A DNA stretch of 64,000 nucleotides from Phymatolithon calcareum. Taxonomy: Eukaryota > Rhodophyta > Florideophyceae > Hapalidiales. The stretch's first letter is position 1; each line of letters begins with the position of its first letter. The notes under the pieces were generated by a model that ran no database searches, had not been told where the DNA came from, and saw nothing but the letters and a program-made list of their open reading frames with translations. Below, piece after piece: positions 32,571 through 43,268 of the stretch. Where the stretch lies: the NCBI GenBank assembly GCA_977006965.1, contig OZ345363.1, forward strand, positions 558,001 to 622,000, written 5' to 3'. The translations under genes were made by a program, and so were the position numbers.

Positions 32571-32769
32571 AACCACGTGGAAGGAAAGAGAGCCGTCTGA
32601 ATTATACAATCATCACATTCGCTATATTTTCTCTCCAACTTATCCTACTAAATTCACTGCCTTCCCACTAGTATCGCTGTACCCTGTGTTCGAGAAAGGA
32701 CTGGAAAGGAGAGTGTAGGTGATCTGCCTCCGTAACGGCTGGAGCAAACATCACGAAAAGATATGCGAA

Positions 32770-33323
32770 CAGGGATCGTCCTAATTTATTTTTATTGCAG
32801 TTAATTTCAATTAATTGCAAGTTCATATTTATTGTACGGAGTTTTCGCGATTGCAGCCGTAATTGGAACAGACTTTCGAATTGCAATTGTAACTGGAGCA
32901 TAGCTTCCAAATTGCAACTCAAATTGGAGCGCTGGAGTTTACTTTGAGGTGGCTTACAGCATCGACAGGAAGCAAGGTTGCACCTAGTCGAAGTCACTCG
33001 ACACACCGACGTCCAGTTTGGGTGGTTCGTGGCCACGATGTGCAAGCGTACGTCTGTATTCGGTGTCACGTCATCACGTCATCACCGAAGCATCAGGAAG
33101 GTTTCGTATCTCTCAGCGTTGAGCAAGGTATCTCATCAGGGTCGTCGGTTGAATGACGATATCTGCAGAAAAGAACAAAGTTTGAGAGAATCTTAATTGC
33201 AGTAGTTATTGCGAGATGTACCTCAATTGCAACTTCCATTGCGTGCAAGAAATCATATTGCTATTGCTTGCCTAATCGCTCCGCTGGAAGCAATAACGAA
33301 AAATTGAATTGGGACGAACCCTG
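32770..33323. mobile_element. Non-autonomous hAT element, U2 only
   Basis: The 554-bp element starts CAGGGATCGTCCTAATT and ends with the complement of CAGGGTTCGTCCCAATT. It is flanked by a perfect 8-bp TSD (TATGCGAA) at 32762-32769 and 33324-33331. The sub-terminal parts are rich in AATTGCAATT-type repeats. There is no transposase. U1 near 22790 (GATATGCAGGGTATCCG) is the unoccupied site. TIR start and TSD length are hallmarks of the hAT superfamily. Confidence 0.88.
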
Positions 33324-34169
33324 TATGCGAAGTATCCGTGCAGGTGCTTGGCAAAGTTGGGAACCTCTTGCTCTTCAACCGTGAAGTTTGTTTGACATAT
33401 AGACATAGACTTGGAAACTATACAGGGCCAGAGATCGGCTGCGTTCTGAGACATGACACAGAGACACTGAACAGCAGGTTAAGAGAAAATAAATTTTCGT
33501 GATGTTATGTAGCGTAGCTCTGGGAAACCATGAGGGAGATGTAAGGGTACGCGAACTAAAAGCTGTACTGGCAGTGAAGGCACAACATCACGCGGCATAC
33601 AGCCGTGAGAAATGAATGGACATAAAAATAATTTGATACAACGTCTGATCAGTAGAATTGGATAGTGTGCCAAGTATCTGGGTCGGCACCCGTTCGCTGA
33701 CCAGAGCTCGCACAGGCGGTTCCCACGATCGAGGGTGGACAGGGTACTCGATTAGAAGGACGGTTTCGAAAATGGCAATGCCTCTTTCAAAAATTATGCC
33801 GTGCAGTCGAACTACAGTAGAATTCAACTTGTATGGCTACACTGCTCATATACGAACTCCCTCTCTTGTGCTTCACTGGCAGCGATGCATGGGATGACAA
33901 AACCGTCTCGAGCTCGTATACTTTCATATCTTTTACGAAAGACAACTTCAGCAGTCTTTGCCAGTCTGGAGATTGAGATATGTAAGTTGGAGGAAAGCGG
34001 TGCACGATTGCCTTTCAGTCATTCTATTCAGAGCATTATGCTCTGATGATGTACCGATATAAAACTTACTCACATGCATTTTGGCGGGCTAGTGACAGAG
34101 ATTTAACGCGGTGTTGGATGAAGAGAGAAGATTGAAATGGGCTGTTCCATTCCATTGGAATAAGTACCC

Positions 34170-34522
34170 CCACGGATGTATTCACTTGCGTGGCGATCAG
34201 GAAGAGATGGGAATTTACGCGGCGGTGAAGCAGGCTAAAGAAGTTTGTAGTTAACCGTTCTAGTGGAACAGATGCTCTGACGAGGCTTAATTATTTCTCA
34301 GAGGTTGTCTCTCCATCCGAGCTTTTCATAGTAACCGTCAGTGGACTTCTCGAACACCTTTCATTGCAGGCTTGTCTTCTCATCCTCGAGCTCAAGCCAA
34401 TGCGACTATCGAAACCTGTGTTCCTCTTGTTATTCGGATGCCCAATTTTTCCCCAAATGAGAAACGAAGATATGATGAAAAAGGAAGGCTCTATGACTCC
34501 GTCCGAAGGAGATGCTACTTGA
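34170..34522 (+). pseudogene. Relic of a subfamily C/D gene: promoter and exon 1 only
   Basis: Sequence upstream of an ATG at 34457 resembles the C3 leader (ATTCACTTGCGTGGCGA, CATCCTCGAGCTCAAG, then CCAATTTTTCCCCAAATG, compared with TTTCTCCCCAAATG in C3). The frame gives MRNEDMMKKEGSMTPSEGD and a stop at 34520-34522. No family exon 2 follows; the sequence runs into LINE-like DNA. Confidence 0.5.
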
Positions 34523-35330
34523 AGGAATATACTTCGGGGGAGAGAAGGGTTTGACCGGACCGAACGGACCGCAAACGAAAAAAGACAAGTTTCCGGCGCG
34601 GGCGCGGGCGCCCGCGCCGGCGCAAGTGGCCGCAGCGATAAAGCTGCACAAAGCGCTCCTTCCGACGGTAATCCCGCCGGAAATGGCGGACGCGATCGTG
34701 AACGCGCACGCCAGGGACTCGGCGAATCGAGAACTTGCCACACTTGAAATGCCAGACCCAAGCCCGCCGTCGCAAGATTTCGAGAAAATCTTGCGAATTT
34801 AAGCGGATTTGATACAGGCCGGCTATCATACCGGTCCGGCCCGTTCACCTGTGCGTCACAGATAGGAACCAAGAGCTCAGTCAGGAATTTTTCCCCGCTA
34901 CAGTGCAGGGTTTTTTTTGAACTGGCAAGAGCTGTGATCCGGCCTCCCCGTGGGAGAAGACTATCACCTTCTGGTAGTATGGTAGTACATGGATTCCGCC
35001 CTGAGTGGTGTGCCGCAACGCTCAAGGAAGCTGGGAGAGAAGACAGAAGAAGATGAAAGAAGGCAGCAAGATGACTAGCTACCGTGAGCGTCCTAAATGG
35101 TTTCCAACCCGGGGCATCCCTTTGAAGGACGGCGATTGAAGATTGGCTATGTAGCGATATAGATGTTAAGCTTCCCCAAGGTCTGCACATTGTGCAGCTT
35201 GGGCAGCTGTTGTGACATCAAGTACCACTCGTATCTGTTAAGTCTACTGGAGCCGTAAGGATGTGGAGTTGTTTACCAGCTCTGATAAATCCCGCAATAA
35301 AAGAAAGAAAGAAAGAAATGAGAACGTAAG
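34523..35330 (+). mobile_element. LINE-like fragment ending in an AAAG repeat
   Basis: The plus-strand end is CGCAATAAAAGAAAGAAAG at about 35296-35316. Its last 230 bp match, in reverse, the insertion at 23112-23369. A plus-strand open frame to 34802 (ALLPTVIPPEMADAIVNAHA, then ATLEMPDPSPPSQDF) could be an ORF fragment of the element. The left boundary is unclear. The ARARAPAPAP stretch is GC-rich and low-complexity. Confidence 0.5.
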
Positions 35331-35453
35331 CGATGGATTGCAGGGCAACGAAAAGTCGTGCAATAATAATTGACAAAGGGAGCTTCAATTAAACAGAAAT
35401 CGAATCCAATCCGAACGAGATGAGATGATGCTGGTGTTTGCAATCGTGATAAG

Positions 35454-36485
35454 CAGGCCTTGGGAGCAATATATTGTAGTTTTATTGGGACATGAAGCTG
35501 ATGAACAATACCTATTGCCAATAGCTCCCTTCCGCGAATACCTACGACAATATGCTTGAATCTACCAATAACCCTATGCTATTGGATTCATTTGAAACGA
35601 CAGCGAAAATGCCGAGGTAATGCGACCCATTTTTGGTCCAAACATCATGCATCACAGCACCACGAGTGTTTTTGAGGTCATTCCTCACGCCAATGTCGAC
35701 CAGTTCCACCAACTCAAAAAAACCGTATCCCGAAATGCTTTGATAGAAATCTTCTCATCCACCTTACTGAAGTCACGAAGCGCGGGTTCTCAACGTAAGA
35801 TACTGGTAGAGAAAGAGAGATGATGATATCAATGTACTGGTACATGGCCTTTTCGCGAGCAGTAGTAGATAGTGTTGACTCGAAGTACGATGAAATGTGT
35901 CGAGCACTATCCCGGTTCGTTTCGTCTTTCATGCACGTGCGATACATCCCGAAAATTTTGTTCTCATCTCCACCTGCAGCACATGATAACAAGTGCGATT
36001 ACGGGTTCCTCCACCCGGTGCCTTTCTCGAACGATACTGTGGGTACGGAATTTTTGCAATAACTTCCGCGGGGTCAGGAAAAGACCAAACAGGGTGCATC
36101 GCGCCGGGTGAATTCTTCTCCTTTCCGAGACGGTATGTCCTTGACAGTATCATCGCGTTTCGTCATGAGAGCCTTGACAATGTACTCTGGTTTCGTTTTG
36201 CCTGCCATCTTCGCAAATGAAAGACTCAACACGCGCGGTCACGATAGAGCAAACAAAATGTTGACTGTCTGACTTGAGCAGAACGATAGCGTAGAAACAT
36301 GACACTATCCTCCACGTTAATAGCCTGTCTGGGACGAAGTTTTACGTATCACACTGAGCAATCAATAGATCTACAACTCTGCCGCTTACCAATACGTATT
36401 CCAATAGAAATAGATCAAGGAATAATATTGAAATACCAGTATATTGCAGTATATTGCTATTGCAGTATATTGCTCCCAAGGCCTG
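35454..36485 (-). mobile_element. hAT element with transposase remnant
   Basis: This 1032-bp element has terminal inverted repeats CAGGCCTTGGGAGCAATATA and its near-perfect complement, flanked by a perfect 8-bp TSD (GTGATAAG) at 35446-35453 and 36486-36493. It carries a broken transposase on the minus strand. It is too short for a complete hAT transposase, so it is an internally deleted and mutated copy. Confidence 0.9.
35550..36208 (-). pseudogene. hAT transposase remnant
   Basis: An ATG at 36208 starts MAGKTKPEYIVKALMTKRDD with a stop after about 44 codons. Coding sequence resumes in other frames: MYQYIDIIISLSLPVSYVEN, and then, with a further shift, ELVELVDIGVRNDLKNTRGA and MHDVWTKNGSHYLGIFAV. 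The SYVENP and MHDxWT..xxHYLGIF patterns are typical of hAT (BED-finger family) transposases as I know them. The catalytic C-terminal part and the dimerisation domain are missing. Confidence 0.75.
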
Positions 36486-36493
36486 GTGATAAG

Positions 36494-37631
36494 ATCGACC
36501 GTGCCCCCTGGCAGCATTAAAACATCTGCGTTTTTATAGAACGGCTGAATCGTTGGTCACCAGCTCTTATACTCCTTGTTCACAGTGCATTGGAACAACA
36601 CTAAATCATTTCTCCTGAAGGCCGAGGCGTACATCCATTGGTTCAATGAAGTCCAATATTTTCAATTGCGGTGAGAAAAATTTTCTATCTGTGACATGGT
36701 CGGATGGATATCGAAGTCTCAACAATGCAGGACATCCGCGGCCTGAACTATTGATGAAGTAGTGATCCCATCAGTGCCCTATCTAGCCCACTGCTCAAAT
36801 GCCTCGTCGATCCATTTTGTTCAAGACTAGACTGAGTATTTTTGCATAAAGCGAGAAGTCGTGCAAGAAGGTACCTCAAAACGAATTCTGAACAATGATA
36901 TGCTTAAGTGAAAAACTTCATTTCGAAAAAAATCATAAAGGATGCTAAGTCATAGCCAAATTTGACAGTAGAGCCACCTTAACAATCCCGTAGAGGACAG
37001 AATTACCTCGAATCCTAAGTTTTCCCGCCCGCCATTCTGATGTGCGTTTCGTGAGCTGCACAAAGTAGGTAGCATCCGAGGAAGCCTTGCCCATATCTTC
37101 GGAAATCTGTGGGGCTTTTAAAGAAACTTGCATTTTTGAAAAAGTAGAGCCACTTACGGGTCGCACTAAGGTAACGAAATTTTGCCGTTGTTCATTGATG
37201 CACTAAATGGAGAGAGAGGCATATATGTACATCGCTATCCGCATCTCTGGAGAGCTCACCGAAAAGGAGAACGGAGCGAATGTACGGTGACCGAGGTACG
37301 ATCCGATTGTACAACTTTTTGACTCTGCTTCGGAAGGGCCGAAAATATTTTTCAAAGCGTCTGCAAAATATTAGCAAAATCTGTTCTAAATTTTCAATAC
37401 GTTTTCAAAATTTTAGAGCATTGAAAATCGCTTCAGGTCTAAGGTGCAAGGTCCACCAAGCAAATCCTCAAAACTCTAAAACTAAGGACAGGAATAACTT
37501 AAAAGTAATTTTTAATGCTTCAAACTGACATTTTGGCAATGCCATGCAAATCGTTGCTACTGTAGTATGCATCCCATGATCTCCGTCCAGTTGCATCCAT
37601 AATCTGCCGGTGTCGTCCACTACCCACTCGA
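36494..37631. other. Inserted DNA in U2 without recognisable genes
   Basis: This is part of the composite U2-only insertion. No coding region or repeat with defined ends was recognised. Confidence 0.35.
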
Positions 37632-38830
37632 ATGAAGCACTCCACCCTGTACTCTCATGAGAACCCCGCAGTCACCCGGCACCAACTCTGGATAAATTAC
37701 TTTTGTCCGGAGCGAGAACAACCGCGCCAAGGCGCTTGCATGCACTTTGCCATGGAAAACGTTTATCGTAGCATCTGGTGGTTAGAAGGCCCAGAAGCGC
37801 ACGTCGGTCACCAAATGTGGATCACGCATTAGTTACAGCTCCCAAATATGGAATTGCTCCACATTGAATTTTCAGGAAGCGGCTCTGCTTTCGCTTCGGC
37901 GATAGAATTCTGCTCGCAGTGGCTGGTTTTGCGAAATTGAAATCTATGCTATCTCCACTGCTAGAGTCAACGAGATTGCGCGCTGCGTATGGTGTGCATC
38001 AGGTCTCCGTCAGTGATACTGGTGCCTAACCGCGAATCTCAGTATTCCTGTGGTCTTCCAACGGCGGCATGCTACAGGTATGGGTACATATTGCACACTC
38101 GCCAACGTTGCTAATGCTGCCAACGAAGCGCCGCATTCACCGGCGCCAGACACAACCCTCCGCGTGTTTCGATACCGCGGACGATTCACGATGGTTCGCA
38201 CGACGGTGCAGTGTATTACCGTCACATGGTGTTCTATTTTATCATCTCCGTCAATGGAAGATGGCATCCGTGACTCTAACATATTGGATAAAGAAAAGTC
38301 TGCGCAGCGAGATAAAGCTATATCGCAGTGTCCAACGTCTTCAGTGCATCGTCATGTCGCGAAACTAGCCCAAGTTTGATACCAGCACAATGGATGATAT
38401 CGCATCACAACTTTGCTGCGGGAACAATCACATCAACCAACGGTGATCAGGAAGAGCGAAAGCTATATGGTGCCGGATAGTTGCGTCCGTTCGATTTGGG
38501 GTGTGTCTTTTTGTCGCTCCTGACAATGATCAATTGATTGCACGATGTAAGTTTAGCAGCGGTCAGATTATGCCATGAACTTAAAGAATGCGGCGAAGCG
38601 CGCCAACTTTCCTCCCCCAGGCAACGAAGTCCTTTGCGCTAAAGTCAAGGACTCTGCATTTGAAGATCCCGATGATGCACATGCTGGTCCAAGCTTGAAG
38701 TCGTCTGCGTAGCGCAGAACTGCTGCATTGGATTGGAACGTCACTCTGCGGTCCAGGAAACGTTGACGGCATTCCCCGGATGAAGAGATAATGCTCGTGA
38801 TCTCATTTTCTCCGTTTTGCGATGCGGTCA
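37632..38830 (+). pseudogene. Conserved unit X2, probably a decayed gene
   Basis: It shares coding-like blocks with X1: NVYRSIWWLEGPEAHV (ending in a stop at 37832), then NLSIPVVFQRRHATGMGTYC, NEAPHSPAPDTTLRVFRYRG and a later KNAAKRANFPPPGNEVLCAK. Stops and frame changes separate the blocks. The strand is opposite to A2, B2 and C2. The family is not recognised. Confidence 0.35.
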
Positions 38831-39395
38831 TTCAAGTGAAGTGAAAGCCAACAGCGAATTTTGATGCTCTCTGGACTACCAGGACTACCGGGTTTCCCGA
38901 TGGATATTTTCAGCCAAGACTCTCAGACCTACTCCGAACACTCGACTGGCTGTAAGAGTTATGCCGGAGCAAGGATAGCCATGCTGCAGTTGAAATGGCT
39001 GTGACAAATGGGGTCGTTGAATGTATGGTGGCCAGGTCGAAAGCGAGTCAGCAGTACATCCGTTGACGATCAGTCGGTCGTTGAGAGCGAAACATCTTTC
39101 ACGCTCGGTCATCATCACGTGCCTTCCAAGTGCTTATTCATCACGAAAAGTGGATTGAAGCAATGCGATGCGATAGGAGGCCCATCATTCCTTGCGAGCT
39201 CTGGGGGCCTGTGTTTTTACGTTTTCCCAACTGGGAGGAGCTGTGCATCAACCTTTGTGGTCTTGTCCCTCCAAATTTCTGGTCAACTCATTTTTCAAGT
39301 TTCTTTTTCATCACAAATTTGTCTCTCATTCTTCAAACCTTCTAGAACTCCTGCATATCCATAAACACGTTTTCACAGTCCTACATTTCATCCTT

Positions 39396-40277
39396 TTAAG
39401 CCACTTTCGCCTTTTTCACCTCTCCAATAGTCGTCATATCACTGGTATGCGTACGCTTCTTTCCAGTCTTCTCTGTGTCATCATGGTAAGAATCTCCAGC
39501 TCCCTCTGTGTCGTTGTCCGTTATCGACAAACCCTGGCCACCCGTTGGTTCCAAATTCATATCGATACCTGCTTTGACATCTGTAGGATGAGGCACATCC
39601 CCAAGGTCGTCAAGTGTCTTCATTCCGGTACCAATTTGAGGGAGCGCGGGCGTCAGTATATCGTGGTCGCTGTGAGAGCGCTGAATATATTCCATAAGCT
39701 CATCGGCGATGCCGGTCTCTCGATGGGAAGTATTTGCCGTGGAAACTTCAAAGCCTGGGAACGGCGCCCCATCTAGTAGCCAATGGAAAGAATTATAGTC
39801 ATCAGGCTGTGGCGTGCCGTGCATGTTTGTCAGGCTGAGATCGAAAGCGTCGTTAAGTCCTCCATGGCTCGGGCCTTTGCCGTCCTGTTCCCTTTGCGCA
39901 GTTGAGATATCGTTGATCACATCTCTCGGTTCCTCTGCCGCAGCATCTGCTTCTTCGCGGGTTAGATCGCTCTGCTCACGAACAATATTTTCAACCGAAT
40001 TGTTTTCAAGTGAGATAAGACCCAAGTCATCGTGCCTTGTGCTTGAAGTCTCAACAGACGGGTTAGGATTAGTTTGAAGCGCTATGAACAAGAAACATAC
40101 AGAAAAAGTTGGGTAAGTATGGAAAGAGCGCATCAGTAACTACTCAGAGCATTTTGCGCTAAATGGAATTAGTCACTGGCATGTACATTCCAATTTCGTT
40201 GGCATTAACTCAATGTTCTCATCTCGTTCAGCCCGAGCCACAAGGCTTTCCACCTCTACTTTCTCTATGCTTCCCAT
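39396..40277 (-). CDS. Two-exon family protein C2
   Basis: Exon 1 is 40187-40277 (91 nt), the intron is 40082-40186 (GTACAT...CATAG, 105 nt, phase 1), and exon 2 is 39396-40081, giving 258 residues. Exon 1 encodes MGSIEKVEVESLVARAERDE and ends MPTKLE. Exon 2 closely follows C1: VENIVREQSDLTREEADAAA, GPSHGGLNDAFDLSLTNM, PFPGFEVSTANTSHRETGI and a basic end (EKTGKKRTHTSDMTTIGE, KKAKVA). The 5' splice site GTACAT is weaker than the GTACGT or GTGCGT of other copies. Function is unknown. Confidence 0.68.
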
Positions 40278-40410
40278 TCGGACAAAGAGCGGGCAGCGGT
40301 ATGGAAAGTATTTCCAAGGTTTCGTTTTCCCGTATCGAACTGTGCTTGACCTTGAGCAAGGATGAGCAGAAACAACTGCACGAAAAGCTGTTTGGGAAGT
40401 CCGAGGCCCA

Positions 40411-40416
40411 TTTATA
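40411..40416 (-). promoter_or_regulatory. TATA box of C2
   Basis: TATAAA on the minus strand, in the same CGTATAAATGGGCC context as C1, 134 bp from the ATG. Confidence 0.55.
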
Positions 40417-40732
40417 CGAAAGTCTCGCCGACATAGTGCACTTGCTGAAAGGAATTTAGCCTCGAGGAATTATCTACGCAACGGGAACCGACGATCTCAA
40501 TTTACTTCTCAAGCTTCAAGCCCGCGCAATTACCAGTTTTGGTTGGTCGCCTAGCAAGTGAGCACAATCTTGTCGGTATCTAGTCAAACACAATAGAGCA
40601 TCTCGGGGCCCTTTCTCTACCTCCACGTTCCCCCGAGTATCTATCCTTCGTTGGTCGCCACGCATGTGAATAATTTCATGTCGTTACGTCGTTACAATAT
40701 CAGTGAGTATGACAATAGAATGTCCGAAAGGC

Positions 40733-40790
40733 TTGGATTGGATTTCGGTTTAATTGAAGCTCCCTTTGTCAATTATCATTGCACCAGGGA
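40733..40790. mobile_element. 58-bp mini-element in the C2 flank
   Basis: The insert (TTGGATTGGATTTCGGTTTA onward) lies between imperfect 15-bp direct repeats at 40718-40732 and 40791-40805 (GAATGTCYGRAAGGC). The C1 flank near 26862 has a single GAATGTCTGGAAGGC. The same sequence occurs inside larger repeats near 16215 and, reversed, near 35350-35415. Confidence 0.6.
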
Positions 40791-40860
40791 GAATGTCTGG
40801 AAGGCAATCGACGAAACCTTTGCCCGTCTTAAATTCTCAAATAGCCGACGACTCTAAAAA

Positions 40861-41929
40861 TTGACAAATGTGTGAAGTGGAACAGAGATAAAAGAATCGG
40901 AGGATATGGTGGTCTTCCTTCGCCTCTCCAAGTAGAAGCGGCGTATTCCATACATAACAAATATGAACTTTGCTCTGCGAGAATAGTAGTGACATGTTTA
41001 TTGAAGTAATCCCTCTCCTGCTACTCTGACAGCTTGGGAATCCACAGCAGTTCTTTCTATCATTCGTTGCTCAATGTAGAAACGAAGTTTCTTGCTCTAG
41101 AAACTTCTCGTTGTTTCTGAGTACTTCTTTCGATTTTTCGTGCGACAAATTGACTGTTCGACATTCCAACTGAGGTATGAACACACATAGGTATTGGCCC
41201 TCGACTTCAATTATTCATTCGTTGCAGGAGACGTGGGGTTCTGCGTAGGGGACGCCGAAAGCAGTCTCTGGGTCGCGAAGAATAGACGAGGGACTACTCT
41301 TCTCAACATAACGAAATCACGCTCGCCCATTGCTTATGACAGCATTTCGATTTTTACTTCACCTCAAAGGTCCCAGCGAATTTCTTCGGGTTTTTTTGAA
41401 GCTACTGAACGCTTCTAAGACTGTAAGAGAGCAGCTTTTCGGAACTTGTTCATTCTAGTGTATTGCCTGGTCCCTAATACAGGGACTCGTCGTTTTCCAT
41501 ATTATCAATTATGGGGACGCTGTAGAGTATCAGGGAGTCTAATACCTTTTCCTTTGATAACTTTCTCCGGAGTCCAGTTCATACTGAGTTATGTTCTTGC
41601 GTACGGTCGCCGGGTGGCGCTCGGCTTCCGCTTCGAATGTATCCGATATTAGCGTCGTGCTCACTTGAGGGAACCTGTCGCTTGCGTATTTCATGACCAG
41701 CTCTTGATTTCGCACCTTGGCAAACCTGAGGATGGCCGGGATATCGTCTGGTTTGTCGTAAGGAATTTTTCTCGTTCTGCTTGCTTCGAGCCGCGCGCCT
41801 TCTTTTGCAATCAGTATTCGTTGGAGTTATTAGGCGTGCTCCGGTGCAGTTGAAAATCGCAACGCTTTTCTCAGCTGGTCGGATAAATGTGCCATCGATT
41901 GCCTTCCAGTTATTTTATTCTTCTGTGCA
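40861..41929. other. Spacer between head-to-head C2 and C3 flanks
   Basis: This is the junction between direct unit U2 and inverted unit U3. It contains the second copy of the short repeat at 41415-41510 but no gene that I can support. Confidence 0.4.
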
Positions 41930-42207
41930 TCGATAAAGTAACGACATGAAAATTATTCACATGCGTGGCGACCAACCATTGAGATATTTCCGTGAACGTG
42001 GAGGAAGAGCAGGAACACCGAGATGGCCTCTTGCGTATGAGCAGATACCGGCATGCCTGTTCCACTGGCTGGACGACCAACCAGCGCTGGAAAATGTGCG
42101 TTTTTGAACCACGAGAATGTAAATTGAGGTCATCGGTTCCCGTTGAGTAAATAATTCCTCGAGGCTAAATTCCTTTCAGCAGGTGCACTATGCCGGCGAG
42201 ATTTTCG

Positions 42208-42214
42208 TATAAAT
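42208..42214 (+). promoter_or_regulatory. TATA box of C3
   Basis: TATAAAT within TTCGTATAAATGAGCC, 138 bp upstream of the ATG, matching the C1 and C2 context. Confidence 0.55.
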
Positions 42215-42345
42215 GAGCCTTGGGCTTCCCAAACAGCTTTCATCGCAGTTGCTTCTGCCCATCCCTGCCCAAGGTCGAGCTCAGTTCGATACGGAAATCG
42301 AAACCTTGGTACAACTTGCCTTCTGGGTGCCCACTTTCTCCCCAA

Positions 42346-43268
42346 ATGGGAAGTATAGAGAAAGCAGAGCATGAAGAACCTGTGACTCGGGCTGAGCGAG
42401 ACGAAAACATTAAGTTGATGCATACAAAATTGGAACGTACGTCACGGAGGACAATTCTTTTCAACACAGAATCTTCGGACCTGTATACTTACGGGCTCAT
42501 TCGTTGTTTACCAACTGTGTGGTCCTGTTCACAGCGCATTACTCTAAACCTGATCCATCCCTTCTGTGGAAAAATATTCTAAAGGTTGAGGCTCGCGCAT
42601 TCAAGGCTTCAAGCACACGGTATGATTACTTGAATGTGATCTTGGATGCAATCGAGGCAGTTGAAAATCTTATTCGCGAGCAAAGCGATCTAAGCCGCGA
42701 AAAAACAGACGCAACGGAAGAGCAACCAAAAGACCTGCCCAACAATGTCTCGACCACGCAAAGGGGGCAGGAAGGCAAAGGCCCGGGTCACGGAGTAACT
42801 AAAGACGCTACCAGCAACAACCTGCTAATCATACACGAGGCACCAAAGTCTGGTGACTGTGATGCTTTCGACTGGCCGGTAGATGCGGCGCGATGCCCAG
42901 GCATTGAAGTTTCCACGCCAGACACTTCCGATCAAGAAATCCAAATCATTAATGAGCTTGCACAACATATTCAGAGCCCTCATAATAACCACGATGAACA
43001 GACGTCCGAACTCCCACCCATTGGAAGCGAAATGACGTCTCTCGATGTTCCTGGAGATGCGCTTCATCATATTGACATCAAACCAGAAATCGATACGAAT
43101 TTGGAACCGACCGCTGTCCAGGTCTTGCCGACAAGCGACAAGATCACACAGACGGAGCTGGAGATTCATGACACGGAGAAAAATGGAAAGAAAAGATCAC
43201 ATGCCAGTTATATGACGACGAATGGAGAGGCGAAGCGGGCGAGAGCGGCTCAAAAAGATGAAATGTAG
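42346..43268 (+). CDS. Two-exon family protein C3
   Basis: Exon 1 is 42346-42436 (91 nt), the intron is 42437-42534 (GTACGT...TTCACAG, 98 nt, phase 1), and exon 2 is 42535-43268, giving 274 residues, the longest member. Exon 1 encodes MGSIEKAEHEEPVTRAERDE and ends MHTKLE. Exon 2 begins with a block absent from C1 and C2 but shared with D (DPSLLWKNILKVEARAFKAS, STRYDYLNVI). It continues with the C-type acidic centre (CDAFDWPVDAARCPGIEVST) and basic end (EKNGKKRSHASYMTTNGE, AKRARAAQKD). It is therefore the link between D and the C subfamily. Function is unknown. Confidence 0.7.

Larger units (their letters stand above)
28062..40860. repeat. Cassette unit U2 (A2-B2-X2-C2)
   Basis: This is a direct duplicate of U1 in the same gene order and orientation. 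It is longer because of insertions absent from U1: LINE-like pieces at 28276 and 30911, an hAT element at 32770, a composite insertion of about 3.7 kb between roughly 33955 and 37720 that includes the hAT element at 35454, and the 58-bp insert at 40733. Confidence 0.8.

Noticed and set aside
34291-35190. Minus-strand open frame of 299 codons
   Set aside because: It lies antisense to LINE-like and family-relic sequence, is rich in Ser, Pro and Arg from the GC-rich repeat, and has no domain.
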